From contig JAEWCT010000094.1 in assembly GCA_023390485.1 (NCBI GenBank), positions 1 through 7,859 of the forward strand: a stretch of DNA of 7,859 bases, given 5' to 3'. Of this stretch, positions 1 to 6,993 are shown piece by piece; within the stretch, counting starts at the first letter, position 1, and each line of letters opens with the position of its first letter. The notes beneath the pieces were generated by a model, which worked only from the letters and a program-made list of their open reading frames with translations, was not told where the DNA came from and ran no database searches. Source of the stretch: Pseudomonadota bacterium (GTDB taxonomy: Bacteria > Pseudomonadota > Alphaproteobacteria > Rhizobiales > Hyphomicrobiaceae). Position numbers and translations under genes: made by a program.

Positions 1-483
1 GAAAGCCTGACACTGCCATTGGCCGTCATCCTGATCGTCCCGATGAGCCTCATTGCGTCAATCAGCGGCGTCATCATCCGGGGTATGGACAACAACATCC
101 TGACCCAGGTTGGCTTCATCGTGCTCATAGGTCTCGCCGCGAAGAACGCCATTCTGATTGTCGAATTCGCGGAGCAACTCGAAGCGCAGGGCCGTTCCCG
201 ATTCGAAGCTGCAACCGAAGCCGCGCGGCTCAGAATGCGGCCGATCATTATGACGTCGCTCGCATTTATTCTCGGCGTGGTGCCGCTGGTTTGGGCCGTT
301 GGCGCCGGTGCCGAACTCCGGCAGGCCCTCGGAACGGCAGTGTTCGCCGGCATGATCGGCGTCACGTTCTTCGGTCTGATCTTCACGCCGGTCTTCTACG
401 TGGTGTGCCGCTGGCTCTCCGGCCTCGGCCGCCGCAGATCGGGGGAGCCGTCGCACGAACCGCCGCTCCACGCGGCGGAATAG
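1..483 (+). CDS. RND (HAE1-type) multidrug efflux transporter, C-terminal end (5' truncated)
   Basis: This is the last 160 residues of an inner-membrane resistance-nodulation-division pump subunit, which exports hydrophobic or amphiphilic compounds by proton antiport together with a periplasmic adaptor and an outer-membrane channel. The reading frame is open from base 1, so the gene begins outside the window. The visible part covers the last transmembrane helices. The stretch GLAAKNAILIVEFA is the family signature, and its Lys (codon 48 of the fragment, bases 142-144) corresponds to the proton-relay Lys940 of AcrB. RMRPIIMTSLAFILGVVPL, a GAGAELRQALGTAVFAGM segment and FTPVFYV follow in the canonical order. 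The wording is closer to the MexF/BpeF branch than to AcrB, which is a judgement from memory. A short Arg/Pro/His-rich cytoplasmic tail ends at TAG. The relay aspartates and the porter domain are outside the window, so substrates cannot be inferred. Confidence 0.95.
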   Translation, partial: ESLTLPLAVILIVPMSLIASISGVIIRGMDNNILTQVGFIVLIGLAAKNAILIVEFAEQLEAQGRSRFEAATEAARLRMRPIIMTSLAFILGVVPLVWAVGAGAELRQALGTAVFAGMIGVTFFGLIFTPVFYVVCRWLSGLGRRRSGEPSHEPPLHAAE

Positions 484-519
484 ATGCCGCCCTTTAGGTT
501 CGCGCAAGCCTCGCACATG

Positions 520-547
520 ACGCCGGAGTCAGAACAGACTCCGGCGT
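520..547 (+). terminator. Intrinsic terminator after the RND pump gene
   Basis: A perfect 11-bp inverted repeat (ACGCCGGAGTC at 520-530, GACTCCGGCGT at 537-547) encloses a 6-base loop AGAACA. The T-rich run TTCTTCATT follows directly. It sits 36 bases after the pump stop codon. It ends only 33 bases before the next start codon, so it also lies in the leader region of the downstream gene. Confidence 0.85.
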
Positions 548-569
548 TCTTCATTGGGCGATGCGAATC

Positions 570-573
570 AGGA
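570..573 (+). promoter_or_regulatory. Ribosome binding site that decides the start of the TPR-GT41 gene
   Basis: AGGA lies 7 bases before the ATG at 581. The in-frame TTG at 554 sits just after the terminator stem in its T-rich tail and has no Shine-Dalgarno sequence, so the ATG is preferred. Confidence 0.6.
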
Positions 574-580
574 CTGCGAC

Positions 581-3500
581 ATGAACCGAAGAGACCGGCG
601 GGTGGCACTTGCGACGTCCCGAACCGCACCTCAGCGCGTAGGAAATCCCGAAGCCACGCGGGATTATCAGCAGGCAGTCGAACTCCTCAAAAGCGGTCGC
701 CTGGCGGAATCGGAAGCCGCCCACCGCCGCGTCCTCGCTCACCTCCCGGCCCATGCACCGAGCCTGCACCACCTGGGCCTGATTGCGTATAAGCGGCAGG
801 AAACGGCCGACGCGGTCGACTACATCCGGCAAAGCGTTGCCGCTCAGCCCGATTACCACGAAGCGTGGCTCAATCTGGCAATCATCCTCGGGGACATGCG
901 ACGTTCTCAAGAGGCGATCGCCGCTTGCCGTGAATGTCTGGCGCTGCAGCCGCGCAACTCGGAGGTTCACACGGTTTTGGGCAACCTCCTGACCGTGGTG
1001 GAGAACGAATCCGAGGCCATGACGGCCTATATCAAATCGCTTGAGCTGAAGCCCGATCAGCCCACCGTGCTGACCCGCCTTGGCGTCTTGATGTTGAAGA
1101 CCGGTCAGGCTGAAGCGGCGGCAGCACGCTGTCGCCGGGCCCTCGATCTCGATCCAAGCCTGGAGGAAGCGCGCGTTCTCGAGCGCCGGATCGCGGCATC
1201 GCTGCGTCCCATCGGGTCGCTCGTGGCCGACATCGAGGCGAAATCGAAAAACGATGATGACCGCGCCAAAAAACTGGACGAGCTGGCCGTCTATCTGCGT
1301 CAGGATCGCCGATTTGACGAAGCGATCGAACTTTGCCGCCGCGCCGTTGAAATAAAACCAGGCAATGCCGACTACCAGTTCAACTTAGCCCTCGCGCTCG
1401 AAGGGCGAGGCCTTATCCAGGAGGCTCTTGCGAGCTATCAGGCCGGTCTCGCGATCGAGCCGAACCGTGTCGATGCGTACATTGGCGTCGGCGGTGTGCT
1501 GAGGTCGCTGAACATGCAGGCCGGCGCCATCCAGGCATTCGAGCATGCGATCAAGCTCGACCCCGCGTCCGCCCACGCGCATTACAATCTGGCGATCACG
1601 CTCAAGACGATGGACCGCTATGATGAAGCGGACACCGCCTTCCAAAAATGCCTCGAATGCGCACCCGACGCGTTCGTCAACCGCTTCGAGTACCTGAACC
1701 TTCTCCATTTTCAATGCGATTGGCCGGGTGTCGATGAGGAGGGGCGCTACTGCCTCGAAAATTTCCGCACGAGGTCGATGCATATCGCGCCGTTCCAGCT
1801 CATTTCGCTGTGGGCGACACGCGCCGATCAACGGAGGGCAGCTGAGAACTACATCAAGCCATTGGCTGTTCCGCAGCAGATGCGGTTCAAAACCTACCAG
1901 AATCGTCTGGGCGTAGGGCAGCGGATCCGTCTCGGTTTCCTATCCTGCGATTACTTCGAGCACGCGACTGCGATGCTGTTCTCCGAAGTCTTGGAGCAAC
2001 TCGATCGCAGCCGCTTCGAGATCTTCGGCTACTGTTTCAGCCCCGACGATGGCAGTGCAATGCGTCAGCGAATGCTGAAGGCATTTGAGCATGTGCGGAA
2101 AATCGGTCCGATGACCCATCACGATGTGGCGGCGACAATCAACGCCGATGCAATCGACATCCTCGTCGATCTCAAGGGCTATACGAAGGATGGACGTCCG
2201 GAAATTCTCAGCTATCGCCCGGCGCCGATCCAGGTGAACTACCTCGGCTATCCGGGAACGATGGGCGCCGACTTCATCGACTATATCATCGCCGACGCGA
2301 TCGTTGCGCCGATGGAGCACCAGGCTGATTATTCCGAAAAAATCGTTCACCTCCCGAATACGTATCAGCCGAATGACCGGCAGCGGAAAATCTCGGATGA
2401 GCCCATAACGCGTGCTGATTTCGGGCTGCCGGAAAACGCCTTCGTGTTCTGTTCGTTCAACAATAGCTACAAGCTCAACCCGACGATGTTCGACGTCTGG
2501 ATGCACCTTTTGAGAAAGGTGCCGGGGTCCGTTCTGTGGCTGCTTGTACCGAACACGACCTGCACCAGCAATTTGCGACGGGAAGCGGCGGCCCGCGGCA
2601 TCGATCCGGAGCGGCTCGTGTTTGCAGAACGCACGCGAGTGGAGAAACATCTTGCCCGCCACCGCCTCGCCGATCTTTTTCTCGATGCGCTTCCTTGTAA
2701 CGCACACACGACCACGAGCGATGCCCTTTGGGCCGGACTACCCGTTCTGACATGTCTCGGCGAAACGTTTTCCGGCCGCGTCGCGGGTAGTCTCCTGACC
2801 GCCATGGGCGTGCCGGAACTCGTCACCACAGACCTCGATGCTTATACCGCTCTCGCTCTCGAACTCGCGCGCGATAAGGAGAAGCTTGGTCGGATTCGGC
2901 GCAAGCTAGCATCGATGAGAGCCACCGCGCCGATATTCGACTCCACGCGCTACACGCGCAACCTCGAAGCCTCGTTTGAGAAGATGGTGGAAATCATGCG
3001 ATCCGGCGAAGCGCCAAGGGCTTTTTCTGTTGTCGAACGCGATGGTACTTCCGCGCCCGTGCAAATGCCAAAGCCGGAGAGCCAAGGGCCGAGGGCAATT
3101 TACGATGCCTGCCCACTTTGCGAGAGCCGCGATATTTCGCACGCGCAGGAGGCACGGATAACAAACCATCCGTCCTACAACTCGATACTCCCGACGATGC
3201 TGAAATGGTGCCGTTGCGGATCGTGCGCCCACGTCTTCACGGAAGGATATCTGACGCCGGAAGGCCAGGAGCTGATTTATCCGGCCGCGAAGGCGGAGCA
3301 GAAGGTTGGAAAGGACGCTGAAAACCAGCGCAAGGTGTCTGCGAAAATCGTGGCGCGCGTGGCCCGGCACATGCCGCAAGGCGACTGGCTCGACGTCGGC
3401 TTCGGCAACGCGTCGCTCCTTTTCACCGCAGCCGAATGGGGATTTTCACCCGTCGGCGTCGATGCAAACGTCGAGCGCGTCACGAAGCTGAAGAAATTCG

Positions 3501-3856
3501 GATACGAGGCGCATCACGATATCGAGACGCTCGCTGCCGAGGAGCGTTTCAGTGTCGTCAGTTTGGTCGACGTCCTGGATCGAACGCCTTTCCCCGCGGC
3601 TATGCTTCGTTCCGTCAGTCAAAGGATGAAGCGCGGAGGCGCGCTTTTCCTATCAATGGTCAACCGCGACACCATCGTCTGGCGCGCGCTCGACGCGACG
3701 GGCACCAATCCGTATTGGGCGGAACTCGAGCGCTATCATCATTTTACGCGTGCGCGGCTCGTGCAGTTGCTCGAGGCGGAGGGCTTCAGGTTTGCCGAAT
3801 ACGACATCGGCGAGCGCCATCGCAGCTCCATGGACGTCATCGCACTTAAGATTTGA
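581..3856 (+). CDS. TPR / SPINDLY-type O-GlcNAc transferase (GT41) fused to a zinc-ribbon SAM methyltransferase
   Basis: This 1091-residue cytoplasmic protein (no signal peptide or membrane helix) probably glycosylates protein Ser/Thr residues and methylates something as well. Residues about 26-361 are 8-9 tetratricopeptide repeats with the usual W/L-G-Y-A-P spacing, broken at about 196-226 by a charged non-TPR stretch. Residues about 442-805 match the C-terminal catalytic region of O-GlcNAc transferases. His461 lies in the YFEHATAML segment. It is followed by GYTKDGRPEILSYRPAPIQ and LGYPGTMGADFIDYI, then Lys631 in NNSYKLNP (equivalent to the UDP-contacting Lys842 of human OGT), and His709 and Asp714 in CNAHTTTSDALWAG (equivalent to His920 and Asp925). 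After a linker come five cysteines (844, 847, 877, 879, 882), resembling a zinc ribbon. From about 930 there is a class I methyltransferase: motif I WLDVGFGNA, an acidic residue ending strand 2 (Asp961), and a C-terminal YHHFTRARLVQLLEAEGF segment. Bacterial GT41 proteins often have unknown targets. Flagellin is one possibility by analogy with Caulobacter FlmG, but nothing here supports it. The sugar donor is not known either. Confidence 0.9.
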   Translation: MNRRDRRVALATSRTAPQRVGNPEATRDYQQAVELLKSGRLAESEAAHRRVLAHLPAHAPSLHHLGLIAYKRQETADAVDYIRQSVAAQPDYHEAWLNLAIILGDMRRSQEAIAACRECLALQPRNSEVHTVLGNLLTVVENESEAMTAYIKSLELKPDQPTVLTRLGVLMLKTGQAEAAAARCRRALDLDPSLEEARVLERRIAASLRPIGSLVADIEAKSKNDDDRAKKLDELAVYLRQDRRFDEAIELCRRAVEIKPGNADYQFNLALALEGRGLIQEALASYQAGLAIEPNRVDAYIGVGGVLRSLNMQAGAIQAFEHAIKLDPASAHAHYNLAITLKTMDRYDEADTAFQKCLECAPDAFVNRFEYLNLLHFQCDWPGVDEEGRYCLENFRTRSMHIAPFQLISLWATRADQRRAAENYIKPLAVPQQMRFKTYQNRLGVGQRIRLGFLSCDYFEHATAMLFSEVLEQLDRSRFEIFGYCFSPDDGSAMRQRMLKAFEHVRKIGPMTHHDVAATINADAIDILVDLKGYTKDGRPEILSYRPAPIQVNYLGYPGTMGADFIDYIIADAIVAPMEHQADYSEKIVHLPNTYQPNDRQRKISDEPITRADFGLPENAFVFCSFNNSYKLNPTMFDVWMHLLRKVPGSVLWLLVPNTTCTSNLRREAAARGIDPERLVFAERTRVEKHLARHRLADLFLDALPCNAHTTTSDALWAGLPVLTCLGETFSGRVAGSLLTAMGVPELVTTDLDAYTALALELARDKEKLGRIRRKLASMRATAPIFDSTRYTRNLEASFEKMVEIMRSGEAPRAFSVVERDGTSAPVQMPKPESQGPRAIYDACPLCESRDISHAQEARITNHPSYNSILPTMLKWCRCGSCAHVFTEGYLTPEGQELIYPAAKAEQKVGKDAENQRKVSAKIVARVARHMPQGDWLDVGFGNASLLFTAAEWGFSPVGVDANVERVTKLKKFGYEAHHDIETLAAEERFSVVSLVDVLDRTPFPAAMLRSVSQRMKRGGALFLSMVNRDTIVWRALDATGTNPYWAELERYHHFTRARLVQLLEAEGFRFAEYDIGERHRSSMDVIALKI

Positions 3857-3888
3857 CGCACCGGAACCGGCAGTTCGCGCGCACAGAT

Positions 3889-5088
3889 TTATTCACACAG
3901 CGAACTCTGTTGTCGCCGCACTTTCATATCGAGATGAAAGTGATCGTGGTGCGCGTCGTTGGCGTCGGGGCCGAGCACGGTGCCGAAGATCTCGCAGGCG
4001 CTGTCGTGAGCGTGATGAAGAAACGATGAGAGGGCCACTTTCGCGGCGGCTTCCTTTTCGGCTTCTGGCGATTTCGGCTTGTCATCGCCGTGCTTCGCAA
4101 TGTCGTGGGCGCCGAGTTTCGAAGCCGAGACGAGTAATTTTTCGCCTTTGACCTTATTGACTGTTGGAGGTTCGCTGGCCTTGGCAGCGACTCGTTTCAG
4201 TTGCGCCGCGGTCGGACCCCATCCCTTGGAAATTCGGATGACCTTGCCGTCGGCGAGAACGAACGCCGCAATGTCGACGGCATCCATCAGCGCATGCTCG
4301 CTGAGCGGTGCGCGCGCGAGCCCATAGCGATTCCGGCAGGAGTAGGATGCGCCGATGACCCGGGCGATCGGCGAACCGAAGCTCTGCTGGGTGGCCGGCT
4401 GCAGCTTGTCATTGATCCAGGTGGCGAGCCCGGCGATCATCGGACAATTGAGCGTGGCGGGCGGTTCAAATTTTACCTTGCCTTCACCGACGCTCCTGAG
4501 TTCGCGTGGCGCAGGCGCGCCGCAAATTCCCTCGCGCGCCGGGGGAAGTTCTTCCGTTACGGCAGTGATATTTGCAAGCAGCCGTCCGCACTCCGCCTTT
4601 GCATCAGCGATTTCGGCATCGGTCCACGGCAGCGCCGCCTGCTTTGACGGTGGAAGCGGCTTGCCATCCGGCGCCACGGGTTCTGCCGGCAATGCATCTG
4701 GCTCGGCCGGCTGCGCAGGCAGCAGCGGCGTCGGCATATCAACCGGCGGCAAAGTGGGTACCTTGCTATCGGTGGCCTTCGTCGACGGCGATTCAGCTTC
4801 GGCCGCCAAAGGCGGTAGGTCGGCTTCGGCTGTAACCCCTGGCGCAATTTCAGGCGCCGCGGTGCCAACCTCCGATCGCGCATGCAACTCCATCTCCGGC
4901 GGCGACGTCACACGGTTGGCGCGAATAACATAGAAGCTGTTGGGCTCGAGCAGCGGAAGCAGCAAAAGGCCGAGAAAAGCAAAGCGGGTGAGAATGACGG
5001 AATAGCGAACGGCCAGGCGATGCGCCTTGGCTATGGCCTTCGATCGAAGCGCCATGGCACGGGCTAACAATTCCTGTTGCGCGCTCAA
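3889..5088 (-). CDS. Extensin-like family protein, membrane-anchored (M15-peptidase-like fold)
   Basis: A 399-residue envelope protein. Residues about 29-48 form a hydrophobic signal-anchor after a basic N-terminus, so most of the protein should be periplasmic. Residues about 62-155 are a Pro/Ala/Glu-rich spacer suited to crossing the periplasm. Residues about 160-391 match the bacterial extensin-like C-terminal domain: CGAPAPRELR, a GVGASYS-like strand (here VIGASYSCRNRYG), SEHALMDAVDIAAF and GTVLGPDANDAHHDHFHLDM. The His265/Asp272 and HHDHFH residues have the arrangement of the zinc ligands of D-Ala-D-Ala carboxypeptidases of the M15/VanX fold, so peptidoglycan binding or cleavage is plausible but unproven. 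Cysteines 167, 189, 215, 251 and 365 could form disulfides. About 50 extra Lys/Glu-rich residues (about 300-350) interrupt the domain before its last helix. The start is TTG at 5088 with a weak AGG 6 bases upstream. An in-frame ATG at 5055 (residue 12) is the alternative and leaves the anchor intact, but it lacks a well-spaced ribosome site. The gene converges on the TPR-GT41 gene with a 32-base gap. Confidence 0.85.
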   Translation of the reverse strand: MSAQQELLARAMALRSKAIAKAHRLAVRYSVILTRFAFLGLLLLPLLEPNSFYVIRANRVTSPPEMELHARSEVGTAAPEIAPGVTAEADLPPLAAEAESPSTKATDSKVPTLPPVDMPTPLLPAQPAEPDALPAEPVAPDGKPLPPSKQAALPWTDAEIADAKAECGRLLANITAVTEELPPAREGICGAPAPRELRSVGEGKVKFEPPATLNCPMIAGLATWINDKLQPATQQSFGSPIARVIGASYSCRNRYGLARAPLSEHALMDAVDIAAFVLADGKVIRISKGWGPTAAQLKRVAAKASEPPTVNKVKGEKLLVSASKLGAHDIAKHGDDKPKSPEAEKEAAAKVALSSFLHHAHDSACEIFGTVLGPDANDAHHDHFHLDMKVRRQQSSLCE

Positions 5089-5239
5089 GACGGACCTACA
5101 AGCTGCTAACTCTTACAATGCGCCCGCGCGCATGAAGCTTAAAATTTAGACCCGAAATTTGGCCACAGATGGTCTCGAAGCAAAAGAAAAGCAAAATGAC
5201 GGGCGTATGGTTCCGCGATCACAGTTCGCTAGCAGGAAT

Positions 5240-6253
5240 TTATTCAGATTTCGTCAACGAGGTGAGGTTGAACTTTTTGTAATCGCGCGGCGTCATGCCG
5301 GTCGTCGCCTTGAAGAGGCGGCCGAAGTGCGAGACGTCGCCGAAGCCCCATGAATACGCGATATCGCTGATCTGGCGATGGGCTTGCGCAGGGTCGGCAA
5401 GTGCCGCCTGGCATTTTTCTATCCGACGGTTGAACAGCAATTTCTGCAGCGAAATCTGCTCGGCGTCGAGCAATTGGTTGGCATACCGGACCGAAATGCC
5501 GGCCGCCGCGGCAAGCTCCTCGCAGGTTGCATTGCAGTTTGTCAGGTTGGCATCGACCACGGATTTGAGACGCAGCAGCGATGCGAGCCGGGCCGACGAG
5601 TGAGAAAAAGCGGCGCCTTCGATTTCTTTCACCGCCAAGGCGACGAGATCTAGGAATTGCCGCGCGATCTCGGCCTGTGACGGACCGCTCATAAAGGAAA
5701 GCTGGTCGGGAAGCTGTCTTGCGAATGTTGATGCGAGCGCGCCGCCGCCTTGCTTGCCGTTGACACGCCGCGCCGTCCACCGGGTGAGCGGCCCGAGCCG
5801 AGCCTCGCACTCGCGCCGCGGAAATTCGACGACAAGACAACGGGCTTGCGACGATTGAATAAGCGTAGATGCCCGTCCGGCGTCGATGAGACAGAGGTCT
5901 CCAGTCTCCAGTTCCGCCTCCCGGCCATCCTGCCTGAGCTTCACGGAGCCGAAGAGGGGGACGGTGATATGGACGAGATCGCCGAACAGGTTAGCCTGAC
6001 GCTCTGTGCGCCATGCCCGCATGCCGTTGCAATGGAAGATAATGAGCGACATCCCAGGCATCGTGAGATAGCGCAAGTCTCCTTCGAAACGCGCCGGCTG
6101 GTATGGGCGGTTTTCGTAGGGCCCAAAAACGCGTCGTGTCGACTCAAACCAATATTGGAATCGGTCGCGCGGATGCACATCGGATGTGTGGATGGAATAC
6201 TCGGCCAACTCACCTGATGATGAATTAACCCAGTCAACTGGCGTGCGTAACAT
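5240..6253 (-). CDS. AraC-family transcriptional regulator with AraC-binding-like N-terminal domain
   Basis: A 337-residue DNA-binding regulator. The N-terminal part (about 25-200) resembles the AraC-binding-like cupin domain of FeaR/NphR-type activators. Recognisable segments are HPRDRFQYWFE, the strand-rich GDLVHITVPLFGSVKLRQDGREAELETGDLCLIDAG, and FPRRECEARLG. The C-terminal 100 residues hold the two helix-turn-helix units of the family. The first is CEELAAAAGISVRYANQLLD at about 244-263. The second is QISDIAYSWGFGDVSHFGRLFKA at about 294-316, followed by TGMTPRDYKK. Start choice: an in-frame GTG exists at 6262, but AAGGGG at 6267-6262 is spaced 8 bases before the ATG at 6253, so the ATG is preferred. 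Ligand and targets are unknown. It is transcribed toward the extensin-like gene but is separated from it by 151 bases, so co-transcription is uncertain. Confidence 0.88.
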   Translation of the reverse strand: MLRTPVDWVNSSSGELAEYSIHTSDVHPRDRFQYWFESTRRVFGPYENRPYQPARFEGDLRYLTMPGMSLIIFHCNGMRAWRTERQANLFGDLVHITVPLFGSVKLRQDGREAELETGDLCLIDAGRASTLIQSSQARCLVVEFPRRECEARLGPLTRWTARRVNGKQGGGALASTFARQLPDQLSFMSGPSQAEIARQFLDLVALAVKEIEGAAFSHSSARLASLLRLKSVVDANLTNCNATCEELAAAAGISVRYANQLLDAEQISLQKLLFNRRIEKCQAALADPAQAHRQISDIAYSWGFGDVSHFGRLFKATTGMTPRDYKKFNLTSLTKSE

Positions 6254-6261
6254 AGCCCTCA

Positions 6262-6267
6262 CCCCTT
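6262..6267 (-). promoter_or_regulatory. Ribosome binding site of the AraC-family gene
   Basis: Read on the minus strand, AAGGGG lies 8 bases before the ATG at 6253. It overlaps the alternative GTG start at 6262, which argues against that start. Confidence 0.6.
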
Positions 6268-6277
6268 ACCGATTTGT

Positions 6278-6305
6278 AAGATAGGTGGCAATCGCGACAC
6301 GTCAA
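6278..6305 (-). promoter_or_regulatory. Sigma70-type promoter of the AraC-family gene
   Basis: On the minus strand, TTGACG (6305-6300) is followed after 16 bases by TATCTT (6283-6278). These match the -35 and -10 consensus at 5/6 and 4/6 positions. Transcription would start near 6271, giving an untranslated leader of under 20 bases before the ATG at 6253. Confidence 0.6.
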
Positions 6306-6321
6306 TTGCAAAGTCTAAAGA

Positions 6322-6352
6322 CCGCCCAACATTCTACGATTAATGTGGGCGG
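6322..6352 (-). terminator. Hairpin between marR-type and araC-type genes, possible terminator
   Basis: CCGCCC-A-ACATT (6322-6333) pairs with AATGTGGGCGG (6342-6352). The stem has 11 bp with a single bulged A at 6328 and an 8-base loop. On the minus strand, CTTTAG follows after a short gap, which is a poor U-tract. The hairpin lies 41 bases downstream of the MarR stop and just upstream of the AraC promoter, so a terminator for the MarR transcript is the simplest reading. An operator is the alternative. Confidence 0.5.
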
Positions 6353-6392
6353 CCTATATATCGCAGGTATATGGCGGGCGAACGTGCGGAAG

Positions 6393-6857
6393 TTACGCAG
6401 ACGCGCCGGTATGCTCATCGTCAGCGTGCGCTGAGAGGATCGTCTTCAAGGTCGAAACGAACTTTGACGCCTCCGCTGCGGGAACCGATGCGAGAAGCTT
6501 CTTTTCTACGCGCGAGTAAAGACGGTCGGCGCCGGAAACGGCCTTTTGGCCGCGCTTTGACAGACGGACGCAGTAGGCCCGGCCATCGAGTGGCGAACGC
6601 TTGCGTTCCAGAAGTCCCTTCCGGAGCAGACGGCTAACGATGCCGGCTACGGTAGAGCGGTCGATCCCGGTCATTGCGACGAGATCGGTCTGGCTCAGGT
6701 TCTCCTGACGAGAGATCGCCGTCAGGATTGCAAGCTGCCGGAGCGTGAGATCGTTGTCGGCACTTTCGGTCGTATAAAGCTGAGCAGCGCACTGATCAAC
6801 GCGGCGAAGAAGATGGATGACCGAGCGCTGGGGATTCGTGGACGGCGATTGACTCAT
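6393..6857 (-). CDS. MarR-family winged-helix transcriptional regulator
   Basis: A 154-residue protein of normal MarR length, expected to be a dimeric repressor released by small phenolic or lipophilic ligands or by oxidation. After a variable N-terminus comes LTLRQLAILTAISRQENLSQTDLVAMTGIDRSTVAGIVSRLLRKGLLER (residues about 38-85). This is the winged-helix core, with the recognition helix at about 65-79. The wing KRSPLDGRAYCVRLSKRG follows, with the diagnostic Asp91-Gly92-Arg93. The C-terminal helix LKTILSAHADDE forms part of the dimer interface. The frame stays open upstream to 7094, but those 79 residues are basic, low-complexity and unlike MarR. ATG at 6857 is preceded by AAGGA with an 11-base spacer. 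Cys23 and Cys96 are the only cysteines, so redox sensing cannot be excluded. The ligand is unknown. Confidence 0.92.
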   Translation of the reverse strand: MSQSPSTNPQRSVIHLLRRVDQCAAQLYTTESADNDLTLRQLAILTAISRQENLSQTDLVAMTGIDRSTVAGIVSRLLRKGLLERKRSPLDGRAYCVRLSKRGQKAVSGADRLYSRVEKKLLASVPAAEASKFVSTLKTILSAHADDEHTGASA

Positions 6858-6881
6858 TGCAGATTTTTTCCTTGGTTTTTG

Positions 6882-6911
6882 TATGCGCGTGAGTTGGTCA
6901 GCACGCAAATA
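6882..6911 (-). promoter_or_regulatory. Inverted repeat and putative promoter upstream of the MarR gene (candidate autoregulatory operator)
   Basis: Arms TATGCGCGTG (6882-6891) and CACGCAAATA (6902-6911) are inverted copies matching at 8 of 10 positions, separated by 10 bases and centred two helical turns apart. A weak minus-strand promoter overlaps them: TTGCGT (6908-6903) with CATACA 17 bases on, or TACAAA 19 bases on. This is the usual layout for MarR autorepression, but protein binding is inference. Confidence 0.45.
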
Positions 6912-6993
6912 CTCAGTGAAGAAAACAGCTTTCAGTCGGCGCCGTCTCTTCTGGTGTGGGTATGAAAGTCGGATGTGCGGGAGATAAGGTCGA

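Noticed and set aside
554..580. TTG start at 554 for the TPR-GT41 gene, nine residues longer
   Set aside because: It lies in the T-rich tail of the terminator, has no ribosome binding site, and the ATG at 581 has AGGA at good spacing.
1940..2707. 255-codon minus-strand open frame inside the TPR-GT41 gene
   Set aside because: It lies fully antisense to strongly conserved GT41 motifs, its translation has no recognisable domain, and such frames are expected in GC-rich coding DNA. The same applies to the minus-strand frames at 1385-1831 and 2906-3379.
3872..3906. Inverted repeat AGTTCGC/GCGAACT between the convergent genes
   Set aside because: The stem is only 7 bp with a 21-base loop, it overlaps the extensin-like stop codon, and there is no U-tract. 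It is too weak to call a terminator.
6352..6374. AT-rich near-palindrome CCTATATA...TATATGG downstream of the MarR stop
   Set aside because: It is short and imperfect, and its position after a stop codon and before a better hairpin gives no clear role.
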